From Gordionus sp. m RMFG-2023 (lineage: Eukaryota; Nematomorpha; Gordioida; Chordodea; Parachordodidae), in assembly GCF_954871325.1 (NCBI RefSeq), contig NC_088775.1:65697561-65761560 (forward strand): a DNA stretch of 64,000 nucleotides, written 5' to 3'. The notes beneath the pieces were generated by a model, which saw only the letters and a program-made list of their open reading frames with translations, did no database searches and was not told where the DNA came from. Positions 11,069 to 26,000 of this stretch are shown here, in pieces. Numbering within the stretch: position 1 is the first letter of the stretch; every line of letters begins with the position of its first letter. The translations under genes were made by a program, and so were the position numbers.

Positions 11069-14000
11069 CTATATAAATTAAATTAATTTATAATCAGATA
11101 TAAATTTCTTTATATTGAATATTTAAAATTTTACTTAATATTCAATTCCTAGACTTTTTGTTTTCCACATTTATTCATCGTTTTTTTAGGCAAATATTTT
11201 TAAATATTTAACTTTCGAATCTAATAATGATTTTGTTAACATTTATATCTTTAAAAAAAATTTCGGCATAATAAAGATGAGACAAAATTTAAGGTATAAG
11301 ATATTATATTTATTGATAATATTTTCCTTACAGAATATATTTCCAAATAACAAGTTTATATCAATGATTTATTAATTTTAACAAACTAATATAATGATAA
11401 TAAAAATCTTCTTAAACAAAAAAAAATAATCATTTTATGTCTTTTATATCTTGAACATTTTGAAAAATAAATATAGATTTATTCAGGGTTGGGCAGTATC
11501 GCGGATATTTGTATCTAAGATACAAGATACTTTTGTACAAGATATTTTTGTATCTTGTATCTTCTATCTTTTTTAAAATTTTGGAAAGTATCTTGTATCC
11601 AGTATCTAAGATACATATTATTTAAAAGTATTTGTATCTTAACCAACTTTGTATTCAAAAAGATACAGATACTTTAAAAAAAATTATATTGGTTAATTTA
11701 AATAGTATTAAAATTTAAAATGATATTGTTTTAAGATTTAAATGAAAAATTTAATCAAAATTTAGATATTTTACGATAATTTTTGATATATGACGTTGGT
11801 CGTCATATAGCAATTTGCTAACAATTAGAACTACCATATTTGAATCGTTTTATATCTGTCTATTTTAAAATTATGGAAGAAGAAAATAGAATAATATGTT
11901 CATCTTCGTCTTCAGATGATTCTTCAACCGAAAATTATAACAATAAATTTAAACTAAGCATACTTAATGGCAAATTTTTTGAATTACTTCAAGATGATCA
12001 TAATAAAGAAATTCATCGTGACTTTGGTTTTGCGAAAAAGTTATAGCAACTGTTACAGATAACGGCTCTAACTTTAAGAAAGCTTTCAAGGAGTTTGGAT
12101 ATGGAAGCTGTAGAGAATGACTTTGACATCAATGATGATGAATGTATAGAATTGAAATTAATACTTCAACAAAATCTTCAATTGATGAAGATGATGATTA
12201 CTTTTGCCTTAAAAGTATCACATCCAATTCTAATAATTCAATAAATGATATTGAAATAGAGGTCCTAAATTATATGAAAGATGACAGGCGGAGTATAAAT
12301 ATGTTAAATAGTTATAAATATATAAAAGAAATATTTATTAAATACAACACAATATTACCCTCCTCAGCCCCCGTTGAAAGATTATTTAGCTTTGCTAATA
12401 TGGTTAATAGACCAAATCGTCAAAGATTGAACGATAAATCATTTGAAAAATTAATAATATTAAAAAATAATGCTGATTTATTATTATTTAATAATTATAT
12501 AATTATTAAATGGAATATCGCATTATCTTTTATAATAAATTTGTTATTTTCTACAATTTATTTTAAATATTTTTTTATAAATTTATATTATAGATAAGAA
12601 AATAAAGCTTTATACATTTTGATTTTGACTATTTAAAGTTTTTAAAAAAAGTATCTTGTATCTTAGATACTTTTTTATAAAAAAAATACAAGTATCTTGT
12701 ATCTTGTATCTTATATCTTATTGAAATTTTTCTAAAGTCTCTAGTATCTTGTATCTTAAATACAAAATTTTATAAAGTATCTGTATCCGAATACAATTAT
12801 CTGAAAATTTGCCCAACCCTGGATTTATTAATAATCTTCTTCAAAAAATATATATTTTTGATATGATAACTTGACAAAATAACCAAAAAAAATTTACAAT
12901 GATTACGCAAAACTAAAAGTTAAATAACAATGAATATGAAAAATTCAAAAAAATATCACGCCTCCACTAATCGAAAACCAGTCCACTTCAACCTCATTCC
13001 CGACAAAATTATTGTCCTTTCATGGTGTTTTCACGAATTTGAACGGTAGTTAGCTCCTGAGTACCCTCCTTTGTTCGCAGGTAATCGCTGATCCACTTTT
13101 CATTATTATTATCTATCGCACAGGTGTTGAGTCAAACAATATCCATATCCAATCTTTGCTCTAGTTGCCCCCTCAGATTTTCATCGGATTTAATAAGCAC
13201 TATATTAAGTATTTTTTACACCACAAATTTCGGACCACTTAATTCCTTCTATTCATAACTCCCTGATCGTAATCTCCCCAGATCTCGATGCCGTATTCCC
13301 TCTCTTCCGTCAGTGAACTTTAATCGATTTAATTTGTGTCCAATGTTCTCCATGATAACCCCGGATTCCCATTTTCTTGTACCACCATATATTCTGACCC
13401 ATACGGTCTGTCCCACTACAAATTCAGACGTCTCACTTATCTCCGTTTCCACCTCTTGAATTTTAATAATTCCAATAATATCCGGATTCGCCTCCCTAAA
13501 AACTTCTCTGCCGGAGATTGTTCTTCTCCCTTTCGACTATTGTTGTAATATGCCACTGCTATCCAAATTTCCCTTCCTCCATACTTTGATTTTCGTAATA
13601 AGATTTTGACAACCGCCACCACCCTGTCCGCCTGATCATTCGAACTCGGGTGACATGACGGAGCCAAAATGTTCACTCCGGTTTCAGCACAAAATAACTT
13701 GAACTGCCTACTAATGAAGGCTGGGCCTCCATCCGATACTATTATCGTCGCCACTCCGAATCGCGCTCAAAGATTTTTAACCTCTTTGCCACCACCTGGG
13801 TTGTCAATCCTCTTACTTCTTCGTACTGTACCCATTTGGAATAGGCGTCCACCACGAGTATATATATATTTTATTTCTGTCCAATAAACAAAATAAAGGA
13901 CACAAATGAAAATATGAATATGAAAGCTAGGGCGTTCCCTCCATGCCACGCGCAGGGTGTAGACCTCCATCCTGTGAAAAATAAAGTAAAGGTCAAAGCA

Positions 14001-17000
14001 AAGAAGACACTGGCAAGTTTGAATATTGGGACGCTTAAAGGTAAGACGAGAGAATTGGCATCAATGTTGAACAGGAGAAAAGTTGATATAGCGTGCATAC
14101 AAGAGACGAAATGGAAAGGACAGAAAACTTTGATGATTGGAGATGGGTATAAATTGTACTATAATGGACTTGTTAGCAATAGGAACGGTGTCGGCATCAT
14201 CCTCAGCCAAGACCTAACCTCTTCAGTAGTAGAAGTCAACAGGATCTCTGATAGACTAATGAAGATAAAACTCTGCATTGGTCAATCAATACTACACATC
14301 CTATCAGTATATGCTCCTCAAACGGGTTGCAAGGAAGAAGAGATAGATGACTTTAGAGCTATCCTTGATGAAGCTGTAATGGAAATCCCTAAGGATGACC
14401 TAGTCATAATTGGTGGTGACTTAAATGCGCATGTGGGGAAAGCAAGAGATAGCTACAAAAGGCATCATGGTGGTTTTGGATACGGAGAAAGAAATGATGA
14501 AGGAGAGCACGTACTGAAATTTGCGCAAGCCTTCGACCTTGCCTTAACCAACACCTACTATAGGAAAAAAGACAGTCATTTAATAACATATGAAAGTGGT
14601 ACTAGGAAAACACAGATAGATTACATGCTAATCTCTCGCAGAAGATTAAAAGATGTAATAGACTGCAAAGTCATCCCAGGAGAAGATATCGCCGCGCAAC
14701 ACAAGCTACTAATCATGGATTTACAAATCTCAAATAAATCCACTCAAAATAAGATAAAACTGGAACCATGCATCAAATGGGGCAAATTAAAAACAATGAC
14801 AGATGCCTTTGCAATCAATGCAAACATTGAAACAATAAATTGCTCACAAGTCAGTGAAAAAATATGGACAGACCTTTCATCCAGATTAATAGACACTGCA
14901 AAATCGACGCTAGGCTTGACAAGAGGAGGCAACAAATCACACAAAGAACTATGGTGGTGGAATCAAGAGGTACAAACCAATATACAGGAGAAAAAAGCCC
15001 TTTATAAAATATGGTACAAATCCAAAAATGCAGATGACAAGTCAAGATACAAAAAATCCAAGAGATTAGCTACAAAGGCGGTATCTAGGGCCAAATCTAT
15101 GGCATACGATGACATGTACGAAGATCTACATACCAAAGAAGGGCAAAATAAAATATACAGATTAGCCAAACAGCGAGAAAAGAACTCTAGGGATATAAAC
15201 GGAGCTCCGAAAGTAATCAAAAATAAAGATGGGAAATTGATAATAAAGGAAAAAGAAATAATGAATAGATGGAAAGAATATTTTCAGGAGCTTCTCATCT
15301 TTAATTCCCACATATTGCATCTCGATGAACACTCCCCTTGTCAAAACCTTGTACAACCTATAACGGAACAAGAAATATCACATGCCTCAAGCATATGAAA
15401 AACAACAAAGCTAGGGGTCCAGACGATATTCCAATAGAAAGCCTTAAAGCACTAGGAGATGATGGAATACATCTCCTCACAAATCTGTACAATAAAATAC
15501 TTGGAAATGAAGAGGTTTTCCAAAAATGGAGGAAGAGCCATCTAGTTCCTATCTTCAAAATAAAGGGGATCCACACAATTGTCAAAATTACAGGGGCATA
15601 AAACTAATGTCACACTGTCTAAAACTATACGAAAAAATAATAGAAAAAAGATTAAGAGATATAATCGAAATAGGAGAGACACAGTTTGGCTTTATGCCTG
15701 GAAGATCAACAACCGATGCTATCCATGCAATTAGGCAAATGAGTGAAAAATACAGGGAAAAGAACAAAAAGCTACACATGGTCTTTCTCGATCTAGAAAA
15801 GGCCTTCGATAGAATCCCAAGAAAACTTATCTGGTGGGCGCTACGCCACAAAAAAGTTCCCGAAAAATATATAAGAATAATAGAGGATATGTATATGGGA
15901 CATACAACAATGGTCCGTAGCAAAACAGGTACTTCAGCAGGCTTCACAATAGCCGAAGGAGTTCATCAAGGGTCGGCTCTCAGCCCACTTCTCTTCATTA
16001 CAGTAATAGATGTATTAGCACAGTCTATACCTCAAACAGTCCCGTGGAATATGATATTTGCAGATGATATTGTGATACTTGCCGAATCCAAGGATGAAAT
16101 GAAAGAAAGGTTAGTGAATTGGATAAATATCCTAGAAACGCACGGATTAAAAGTAAATAGAGAAAAGACGGAGTATATGGTGATAGGAGGAGATGAAACG
16201 GAGAGTAATGATATAAATGATTGGCAGATATCCGCAATTGAAAGCTGCAAATATTTGGGCTCCACTATACAAACAAACGGCACAATAGAAAAAGAGATAA
16301 AAAATAAGATTAATCAAGGGTGGTTAAAGTGGAGATCTTTATCTGGAGTGCTAATTGACAAAAGAATCCCACACAAATTAAAGGGAAAAATTTACAGTTC
16401 CATAGTACAACCAACTATTCTATATAGTTCGGAAACATGGCCAACCAAAGAATCAGACGAGAGAAGTCTACAAACTATGGAGATGAGAATGCTGAGGATG
16501 ATTGCTGGGGTAACAAGAAAGGATAAGGTGCGCAGTACAAGAATACTAAATAGTTTAAAGGTAGTGCCCATTAAGACTAAGTTAATGGTAAACAGACTTA
16601 GGTGGTATGGGCACACAATGAGAAGGCCTATGAACTACATAAGAAATAAAGTTGAAAGATTGGAAGTGATGGGCAAACGTAAAAGAGGAAGGCCAAAACT
16701 TCAATGGGGCCATAAAGTTAGAGCCAATATAAAGAAGTATAAAATAGATAAAAGAGATTGTACGAATAACATAAAGTGGAGAGAGATGTTGAAGGAGCTT
16801 ACCACCAGAAAAGGTGAAAGCTAAAGAGAAAAAAAAAAAAATTTTCAAAGTCAAAGAAATCTACGTGTATGCGCTCCCATGGCTGTTTAGCCTTCGGCCA
16901 TACACATTTCTTGTCTTAATGCGACATATTCGCCCATGAATTACACATCACACAACTCTAGCTTATATATTTAATCTCTTTATTCATCCCAGGCCACCAT

Positions 17001-20000
17001 ACATATTCACGACCCCACTGCTTCATCTTTTCAACTCCTTGATGTCCCTCATGAATCATCGCCTTTACCGCCTCCCTTAATTTGAACGGTACTCCTCGAG
17101 TTCCTCGTACTACGCACTCGTCTACTATCGCCAACTCTCTCTCTACATGTTTACATTTATTTCCATCTCGCCACTGCTTTTGACCCCATATTTACGTTTT
17201 AATCCGCGTCAATTCGCGATCTTTAAATGTAGCATTTTTATGTTCTTCCCACGTTAAAACGTCTGCTCAGTTTCCTCGTCGAATACCCTTTGTCTCTCTT
17301 CGTCCAAATTTTCTCCAGCTGCACACCGGGAAAAAAATATCGGGCAAATAATTTTCTCTTCTTCACCGATATTTCAGCTATACGTCACCATCTCTGTAAT
17401 CTTGACGACAGCATAAACTCTTTATTAACCTTTTTGAACAAGTGTACCAACGGCTTGTGGTCGCTATATACCACAAATTTACGTCCGATTAGATATTCTC
17501 GACACTTTGTCAGTCCAAAAATGACAGCGAACACTTCTTGCTCTATCATTGAATAACTTGTTTATGCCGCTCTAAATATTCGCGAGAAAAACAATAAGGG
17601 TCTTTTCAACTCATCTACACATTGTAATAATGCTCCACCAATACCTCTATTAGAAGCATCCACGGCCAAAACTACCTCCAGAGAGTTATTAAAGCATACC
17701 AGAATAGGTTCCCTTCCAGTTCGACATTTCAATTCTTCAAACGCTTTTTCCTGTTCCTTTTCCCATTCAAATCGTTCTCCGCCACTATCTGCGCAAAACC
17801 TTTCACAACCCGGTGATAATAATTTACCATTCCTAGAAAGGCCTGCACCCCACCCTCCCTCCTTTATTATTCGGTCTCAACATACTGGTTATTCCTGCCA
17901 TATTTTTATCTAGTGGTCTCACCTCTCTCCCATTAATCTTGTGCCCTAGACACATCACCTCCGTTACTCCCAATATACTCTTCTCGGCACTCGCCCGCTT
18001 TTCCTTAATTCTTCGAAATATCTCCCCTAATCTCTGTGTATGCTGCTCAGGCGCCACCCCTGTTACCAACACATCGTCCATGTAGTAAAAGACTCTTTAT
18101 AGGCCTTGAAAAACGGCTGCCATAGTTCATTGAAAAATTGGGACCGATACGTTAAGTCCAAAAGGTAATCTACAAAAAGCGTACAATCCTTTCGGCGTAA
18201 TAATAGTTAAAAACTTCCGCACCACAGGCTTCACCCGTAACCGTAAATAAGCATTCGAAAAATCAACCTTTGAAAAATATATCCCACCTTTCAAGCTAGC
18301 CAATATCTCTTCAATTCGTGGTAAGGGGTGTTTCACTTCCACAACCCAAGGGTTTAGCATGACCCACAAATCTGAGCACAAATGGAGTTTTTCGTTGGCC
18401 TTCTTCGCCGGCACCAGCGGTGTTACCCACTCACTATATGCTACAGGACACACCATTCTCTTCTTTATCCATTGATCCAATTATATTTCCACTTCTTTTC
18501 ACCACTCGAACGGTACTTATCGAAATCCACAAAATTTTGGCACACAGCCCCCATTTCAATTCCTCGAATATACGCTTTTTCTTTTCGTTCCATCTCTTCG
18601 ATCTCCCTCGTCCATTTCTCTGGCCACTCCCTTTCATTTAAAGAATTCCCACCGTCTTTTCCCCTAACAGTCCCTCCGATTTTTCTCTTAGAATTCTTCT
18701 AAATTTCTCCCCTAAAATTATTCTCTATAATTACCCCCTAGAATTATTTTCCCCCATTTTTCTCCTAATACTCCCCAATGAGTTCCCCCGATTACTCCCC
18801 AATAAGTCCCCCCGATTACTCCCCAATAAGTCCCCCGATTACTCCCCAATAAGTCCCCCGATTACTCCCCAATGAGTCCCCTCGATCTCCCCCGATTTCT
18901 CTCTTAGAATTATATCCCCATATTTTCCCCCTCAAATTATGCGCATCTATTTCCCCCTTAGAATCAACTTCTCTTATTCTCTCATCTCCTAAGAATACTC
19001 TCCCCTCATTCGCAGCTTCTTCCCTTAGCTCTTTGATACTTCCTCACTCTCTTCCCTCCCTATTCCTACTAAACGCTGCCTTGATTTCAGGTAATGCTTC
19101 TACGTATTCCTTCGATATGTCTCCATACACATCTTGTCTAGTTAGGGGTACAAACACGCCCCACCATGCAAATACTCCCCAAAAATTATACCATGGACCT
19201 ATTCGGGATCCAGTCCCACCCCTTCACAGCTTCAACCCTCCGATTAATAATCCTCTAATCTAATATCTCCACTCTTTTCCCAATATCGCTTCTATTTCAA
19301 CTCTCTACATTACAGATACCTGTGATCCATCAAATTGCTGTATTCTCAATCCTTCATTTTCGATCATCTCATCGGGCCAAAGACTCCGATATGTATCATA
19401 TCTAATCAGCGAAATAGCCGCTCCCGTGTCAAATAACATTGGTACCACCATACTCCCATTAAAATTTATCATTACTCTCGGACAAGGGTCATGTACTATT
19501 CCTTCTTATATCATATTTACACATCCAATTATTTTTATTTTTTCATGAGAACACACTTAGCCCGTCTCTTTTAATCTCTTCGCCTTGACCCGTGTATTTT
19601 CTTCGCTATCATATAGTCACAAATTCCCACACTCTATCGCCATATGCCATTTTTTCAGCATCTAAAGCACTCCACATTTTGCTCCTCGGTTTCTTTTACA
19701 TTAGGTACAATGATCCTTGCACTTTTCTCACCCCAATAGTCCGCACATTTGTAGTATTTTGACCAATTCCTCTGTATGGAAAACCCCCTCTTGTATCATA
19801 ATTTCCAGTATTACATTCCTCTTTATTGTGTTCAAATCTTCCGCAACCCGCACAGCGCAATTTCTTTCGTCTACCCGGACAATACGGGACTTATGTCCAA
19901 ATTTTCCACATATTTAGTTTCTCGGCCATCCCGAACAATATGTCCTTGTCTTCCGCAATTATAACAATTTAAATTCATATTCTCTCTTCCGCGAAATCAA

Positions 20001-23000
20001 AACCCCTTCTCACTTCTATTCTTCTTTCCTGTGAATTCTCTTTTGGTCCACTCTGTATCCCCAATATTCGATTATAACCAGATCCTCTATACCAATTTAC
20101 ATTCTCCGGGTTTATCTTTTCATTTCTATTTAATCCTTCAACATCATTCTCAGTCCCTCCTTTAATTAATTGCTGCATCGGTTACCATGATACTCGACCC
20201 ATCATACCTTCCTCTCCATTGTGTCCTTCAATTGTCAAAGTTTGCCCCTTTATTCTCACGCTACGGCTTCTCCTAATCCTTTTCCCCAGGATATAACTAC
20301 ACCTCCATATAAGTAACACAATCAACGCCCTAAAAATATTTTATTATATTTCCCAGTATTTTATAAATTTTAAACTCTTCATCACCACTCTATAAAAAGT
20401 TTATGATCAACTTCAAATTAAATATTTTGGTTATTTGTAACGTGAGCAGATAAGATAATATCATAGTCCAATGATGCACATATACATCAACCAACTTCTC
20501 AAATATCAATAATTTGCGATAAGACGAATAAATCTATGGCTTTTAAATTTATGATTTCCGTATACAGTCTATGTTTCAAAAATGACAAGTTTATATTTAC
20601 GACAAGAAAAAATATAATGCTTAATAATTTCAAAAATAATATAAAAAAATAAATATCGTCGATTTTTCCTTTTTTTCATCTATATATATATATATATATA
20701 TATAATTTTTTAAATATAGAAATAAGAATTTATAAATAATAATACCAATATTATTTTTTATTTATCAATGAAACTAGTAATCATTTACGGATGATGAGTC
20801 GCAATTTAAAAGCATAATAAATCCTTCTAACAAACTTTATCAATTTAAATTCATACTTAAGACAATATCAAATATAGGTTATGATTTTCACAAAATAAAC
20901 ATCCTTTTTTTTCTAAGTTCTGTAAAAAAGGGGGGAAATAATCAATGAGGATTCGTTTCCTTAAAAATTTTTTTCCATAATTATAAGAAAAAAAGGAAGA
21001 TTCAAGAAGCCCATTTCTAGATTACGCATTCTTAATTATCTTGAATATTATAAAATTATATTCTAAACAAAGTGGGAAAAAAAATCGATGCGCCACTCAA
21101 ATCTTATTTTGTTGCTTAAATTAATGCAACTATTTATATATTGCTTTTTATTAATAATTCATAAAAATTTTAAGACCAACTCCCTGGGAATAAATTTTAG
21201 GAAATCTGTTATCTTTATAAAATAACATTTTGTATTTTACATGAATAGCCCATTTTAAGAGATATTTTACTGAATAATCTTTTTAAGTATATTCAAGAGA
21301 AGGGTGGGGAGTGGGGGAGGGGGGGGGGGGTCTTTTATAGAAAAGAAAAATAAATTGTTTTCATAAGGACCTTTTAACTTTTAAAATATAACCCTTCCTG
21401 AGAAACTTCATATTCTTTCTTAAGATTCGAATTTTCTTTTAATAATATTTTAAGAGATAACCCGTCTCCTTTAGATTTTCTTTAACTTTTAAAATATAAC
21501 CCTTCCTGATAAACTTCATATTCTTTCTTAAGATTCGAATTTTCTTTTAATAATTATTCAGAGATAACCCGTCTCCTTTAGATTTTCTGGAAGAGAAATA
21601 GCATTTTAATTTTGTATTTTTGTTCTAATTTTTATGGCGAAATGTCTTTATTAGTAAATTTGAGAATTATATGATTATCTCATATAAAATTTTGGTTATT
21701 AATTTCATTATTATTTATTCGTGCTTTTATCATCGAATGCGATATTGATATTATTTAAAATTTTGTTTAAATGGGGCCTAAAATTTAATTTTTTCATGGG
21801 TCAGGGCCATGTATGATAATAAAAGTAAGAACTATATGCATTTACTTCAATTTCAGAAGCTAAATCAAAGTTCTGACGAAATATTATATCCATTTTGACA
21901 ATTTTACAATTTATAAATATTTGTTTTGGTTTAGTTTTCGAATTTTAAACAATAAGTTAATAATCGATTTTTAAAAAAACAAGTTACAAGTGCCAGGAAA
22001 AGAGATAAAATATTTGATTGATCGTTAGTGGCCTTAATTTTAAAAATTTTAATCATTATATTTGCAAATTATTTCAAAATTAAAGAAGAATTCAAATGTA
22101 CATACAAATAATTTAAATTCATTATTAGTCCAATATTTTTTTATTATTCGTAAATTTAGAATTGAATAACGAGAATCAAATAAATGTGTAGTTCTCTGAT
22201 TATCGGTATTTATTTACATATTTTTAAAAAATTTAAAGCCTATTATACTTTTTTTTTTCGCCAATACAACTTATATTTAAAACGACAATATTTCTCGCTT
22301 GAAACGATTTGAACTCCTTTGAACCGAGATTATCGGCATCATAATTCGAGAGCCTGGTCAGCTCGGACTGAAATATAAAAGGAATGTAGCTAATTTTAGA
22401 GGTCGCTTCGGTTATCGATTTGTATGTGACGAATCTGTATTCTTCTATAATTACATTTAGATTTCTTTTTTAAAATATAAACACTTTTTTTCAATAAAAA
22501 GAATATAATTTAGTATAATTGATTTAAGAATATGAATTAAATTATGATACATTTAAACGAAAATTGTGTTTTGATATGGTCATAACATAAATGATCTCTA
22601 TTTTAACATTTATATTATTATATTGAAGCTGTCGTAGTTATTCGAAAAAGTAATGTCGTTACATTTTGCGTAACTCTATAAAAAAGTAACTTCGTTAAGT
22701 TTAAATTACTTTTTTAAAAGTACCGAAACCGTTACTATGAAAATAGATTGCATAAATTGTTTTATTTTTATTTTATCAATCTATATTTATTAAGCGAATC
22801 CCAAAATTCAAATATATAAATAAGTGCATATAATTTATGATAACTCTAGGAATGTTTTAATAATTTTTTTTAGTATTTTTTTAATAGTAACTGCCTTTTC
22901 AAAGTTTTTATTCCATAACATTTATCTCTCAGCACCGCTTTTTATTGATCATCCGTTTAATACATGCTGAGGATGGCAAGAATGTACAATATTTTATAAA

Positions 23001-26000
23001 AGGACAATGTTTGAAAAGTGTAATATTTTCAAAATATTATTCTCGAAGAATTTTAATAGTTAACATCAGAGTCATACATATCTACATTTTAAAAACGTTC
23101 TGCTAATCTTGGAAATGAGTCTTGGTACTATACCTAAAATGAATTGTTGGCACAATTTGAATCGAACATAAAAGTTAGTGGTATTATTCAACATTTAAAA
23201 TTATTCGTAAATATTTGAAATTATTTTTAAGTATTTAACATTCCCTTGTGGAATTTTTAATTTTTTTAAACTTTTACTTCCAAAATTTAAATCCACTTTT
23301 CACTTTTGAAAATATTTTTAAAGAATATAATTTTCTAATCGAAATGAATAATGATTTTATTATTCATACAGATATTAATAAATAATCATTCGATTCATAT
23401 TTTTGTACATATATACTTGGCCTAATTTCCTCACTAGATATCCTATTTTTATAAAAATGAAACCATAATTTTTATTTTTATTTAGTTGGCTTTTAAGGTA
23501 ATGATAAAGATAATTCACAATTAATATTACCCTTAGCAATACTCTCTATTGAAGACATCCATTAGTTAGACAAATAAAAAAATTGCTGAAAATATGAAAT
23601 GAGATAGGCGTAAAATTTCTTTTAAAAACAACTGGGTTTTATAAAAATATTAAACCAAAACATTAAATAATAATAATAAAATGATAAAAATATAATAACT
23701 ATTGTAAAGTAACGAGTAACGTAAAAAGTAACACTTTGCTTTAATTCTTTACTTTTCCCATAAGTGACATTTTGCTTTATTTACTTTTTCCAATGGTAAC
23801 AACTTTATTTTTGTAATGTTTTATAAAGACAAAATATTCAAAAAATTATGTAAGAAAAAGAGAGCCAACAACATTTTTAATAAGTAATCATTTTATACAG
23901 GGCCGTAGCCACGCCCCCCCCCCAAAAAATAAATAATTTTGGCCCCCAAACCTGGCCCCCAGAAAAAATCTTTGGCCCCCCAAAAATTTTTCCGGCTCCC
24001 AAATTTAAAAAAAAATTTGTAATATTTATTTTTATAATTTTAAAATAAATTTTAAATATTTATTCAAAAAACATGTCTAGTTTGTAAATTTCTTTCTATC
24101 CTGTTTTATTTTTAACCAAAAATAAATCATCATTCATTCATATTTTATCATTTTCATATGTGTTTGTGTATGACATTATATAGGCGCTTAATCACGGTTA
24201 AATTCTACTTATTTCAATGATAATTATTTTATTTATTATGATTCAATCACAATTTTATTATTATAATATAACCAGTTATTTAAATTAAAACAGCGGTGAA
24301 TATTTTAGAATTATGAAGAAAATACTGATATAACAACAATTTTCAACAAATTAACAGTAATAAGGTTATGTTTAATCACAGGTAATCCAAATGAAGGTTT
24401 ATACCTTCGACAAAGAATATCAATTGAAATTTGTAAATCCAACTCGGGTCATTAAGCCCAGACCATACCTAAATATTTTTTTTTTAATTATTTTTTTAAT
24501 TTCTCTTTTAATTATATATTTTTATATAGAATATTGATATAGTATGTCAATTATAATTTTAATATTCTTTTAAATAGTATTTTCATCATTGTTATGTTTT
24601 ATTTTTATAACTGCATTCAAGTTTTTTTAAAAATAAAAGTGGTATTATAATCTTTACTATCTTAAATCAATATTTGATTTGATGCTGTTTCTTAGCATAC
24701 AGGAGCTACCTTTCCTTGGAATTGGTTCAACAAAAATTACGGATGCTGCAGACTATTTATAGCAATGTTTTCATACACCATCCAAAAAGATCCTGAATTA
24801 AATAAAATTATGAAATTTATACCCCAAAATGCCCAAAATACATCACCCCAGATTCAAAACGAAGTAATATCTATTATGGCAGATATGGTGCTTGAATATG
24901 CCTTTTAATTGTCTTAAGGCTGATGAGACAAAAGATGCATAAGGTTGTGAAAACCTGAGCACAATTATTTGCTATATTTTTTCTGGAGAAGTCCAAGAAA
25001 ATTTAATAGGAATTATTAATTTAGTGTCTTTCTGCTAAAAACATTAATGATTGCATTTTAAAGCAATTTAGTGAGTTAAATATTAATTCAACGAATATAA
25101 TAAGCCAGGCATATGATAAGACAAACTTTATTTCTGGCCGAAATGAAGGAGTGCAAACCCTAAAAATTAATTTTAAAAAGTTCCTTTTATACATTGCTAA
25201 AATCACATGTTGAATCTTGTGGTTCAAAATTGGTATAATAATATTGTTATCATTTCTAATTTTTTTAATTTATCCAATGCATTGTATATTTTTTTAGGCA
25301 CTCTATCGTATCCTGTAAATATGCAGGCCATACTCTTAAGGGACTTTTAGATCAGAGGTGGACTGGTCATTTAGAAGCATCTCGCATGAGAATTTTAAGG
25401 CTATAGGTGATGTAATATTTTACTTTTCTAGAACTCTTAGCTTACCTCTGGTCTTTTATCTCAATTCGTTAATATAAATTATGTTATATTAGCCATTATA
25501 ATTTATGAGATATAATAACATTAGATCCACTAAATAAGTATCTACAATCAGTAGGTAATCTAGTGGATGCTAAAAATTGTATTGATTCCAATATCAATAT
25601 ATTAAAAAATAAAAGAAACGATAATTCTTTTGATTTGATTAGAATTATTGCTGAAAAACTTTTAGCAAAATTTAATCTTACTCCCCACAAATCATCAAGG
25701 GTACGTAAAATGCCTATAAATTTTCAAGATCGAGACCAAATTACAATTTGATTGTGAAAAAGACTCCAATTGGAGTTCTTTAAAAGAAATTATCATGAAA
25801 TTATCGAATACTTTGTGTTGGTCGTTTTTTAAATAGATTTACACATGACTATGGCCTGAATAGAATCATTATTAAACTTAAATATGGAAACGTTACATCA
25901 TGAAATGAAAATAGCTTAATGATTATTAGCTGCAGAAGTTAAAGAAACACATAATTTTGAAAATATCCTAAATATTATGTATAAAAAAATATCATCACTC

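Larger units (their letters stand above)
13872..16842 (+). mobile_element. RTE-clade LINE, almost full length, inserted in the Gypsy integrase
   Basis: A 2.97-kb plus-strand unit with an apurinic-type endonuclease at the N-terminus, reverse transcriptase and a short C-terminal basic region, ending in an A-rich tail (AGAGAAAAAAAAAAAA near 16825-16840). The 5' leader is only about 40 bases. Full RTE elements are usually 3.0-3.4 kb, so little is lost. The interrupted integrase sense reads on either side. A second, older 3' fragment of the same family is at 40612-41040. Confidence 0.88.
12960..20290 (-). mobile_element. Gypsy (Ty3-like, K02A2.6-type) LTR retrotransposon fossil, split by an RTE LINE
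   Basis: On the minus strand the parts occur in the normal order: gag end with Cys-His knuckle (about 20200-19900), aspartic protease (about 19450-19370), reverse transcriptase (18480-17830), RNase H (about 17780-17290), integrase zinc region and start of core (17060-16845), then after the LINE the rest of integrase and its C-terminal region (13865-13250). The copy is broken at many places. I did not find clear LTRs, so the outer limits are approximate. It lies inside a TBCK intron. It is older than the LINE inserted in it. Confidence 0.85.
20300..22248. other. TBCK intron 5, mostly anonymous AT-rich DNA
   Basis: Apart from the listed TA run, G-rich tract and 108-bp duplication, I see no gene or recognisable element here. 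Confidence 0.5.

Noticed and set aside
13669-13887. Plus-strand ORFs across the Gypsy integrase
   Set aside because: They are antisense shadows of the integrase sense on the minus strand.
14404-16854. Minus-strand ORFs of 60-119 residues under the RTE LINE
   Set aside because: They are antisense shadows of the endonuclease and RT frames and show no domain.
18382-18702. Plus-strand ORFs of 106 and 73 residues
   Set aside because: They are shadows opposite the Gypsy RT region and its C/T-rich neighbour, with no domain content.
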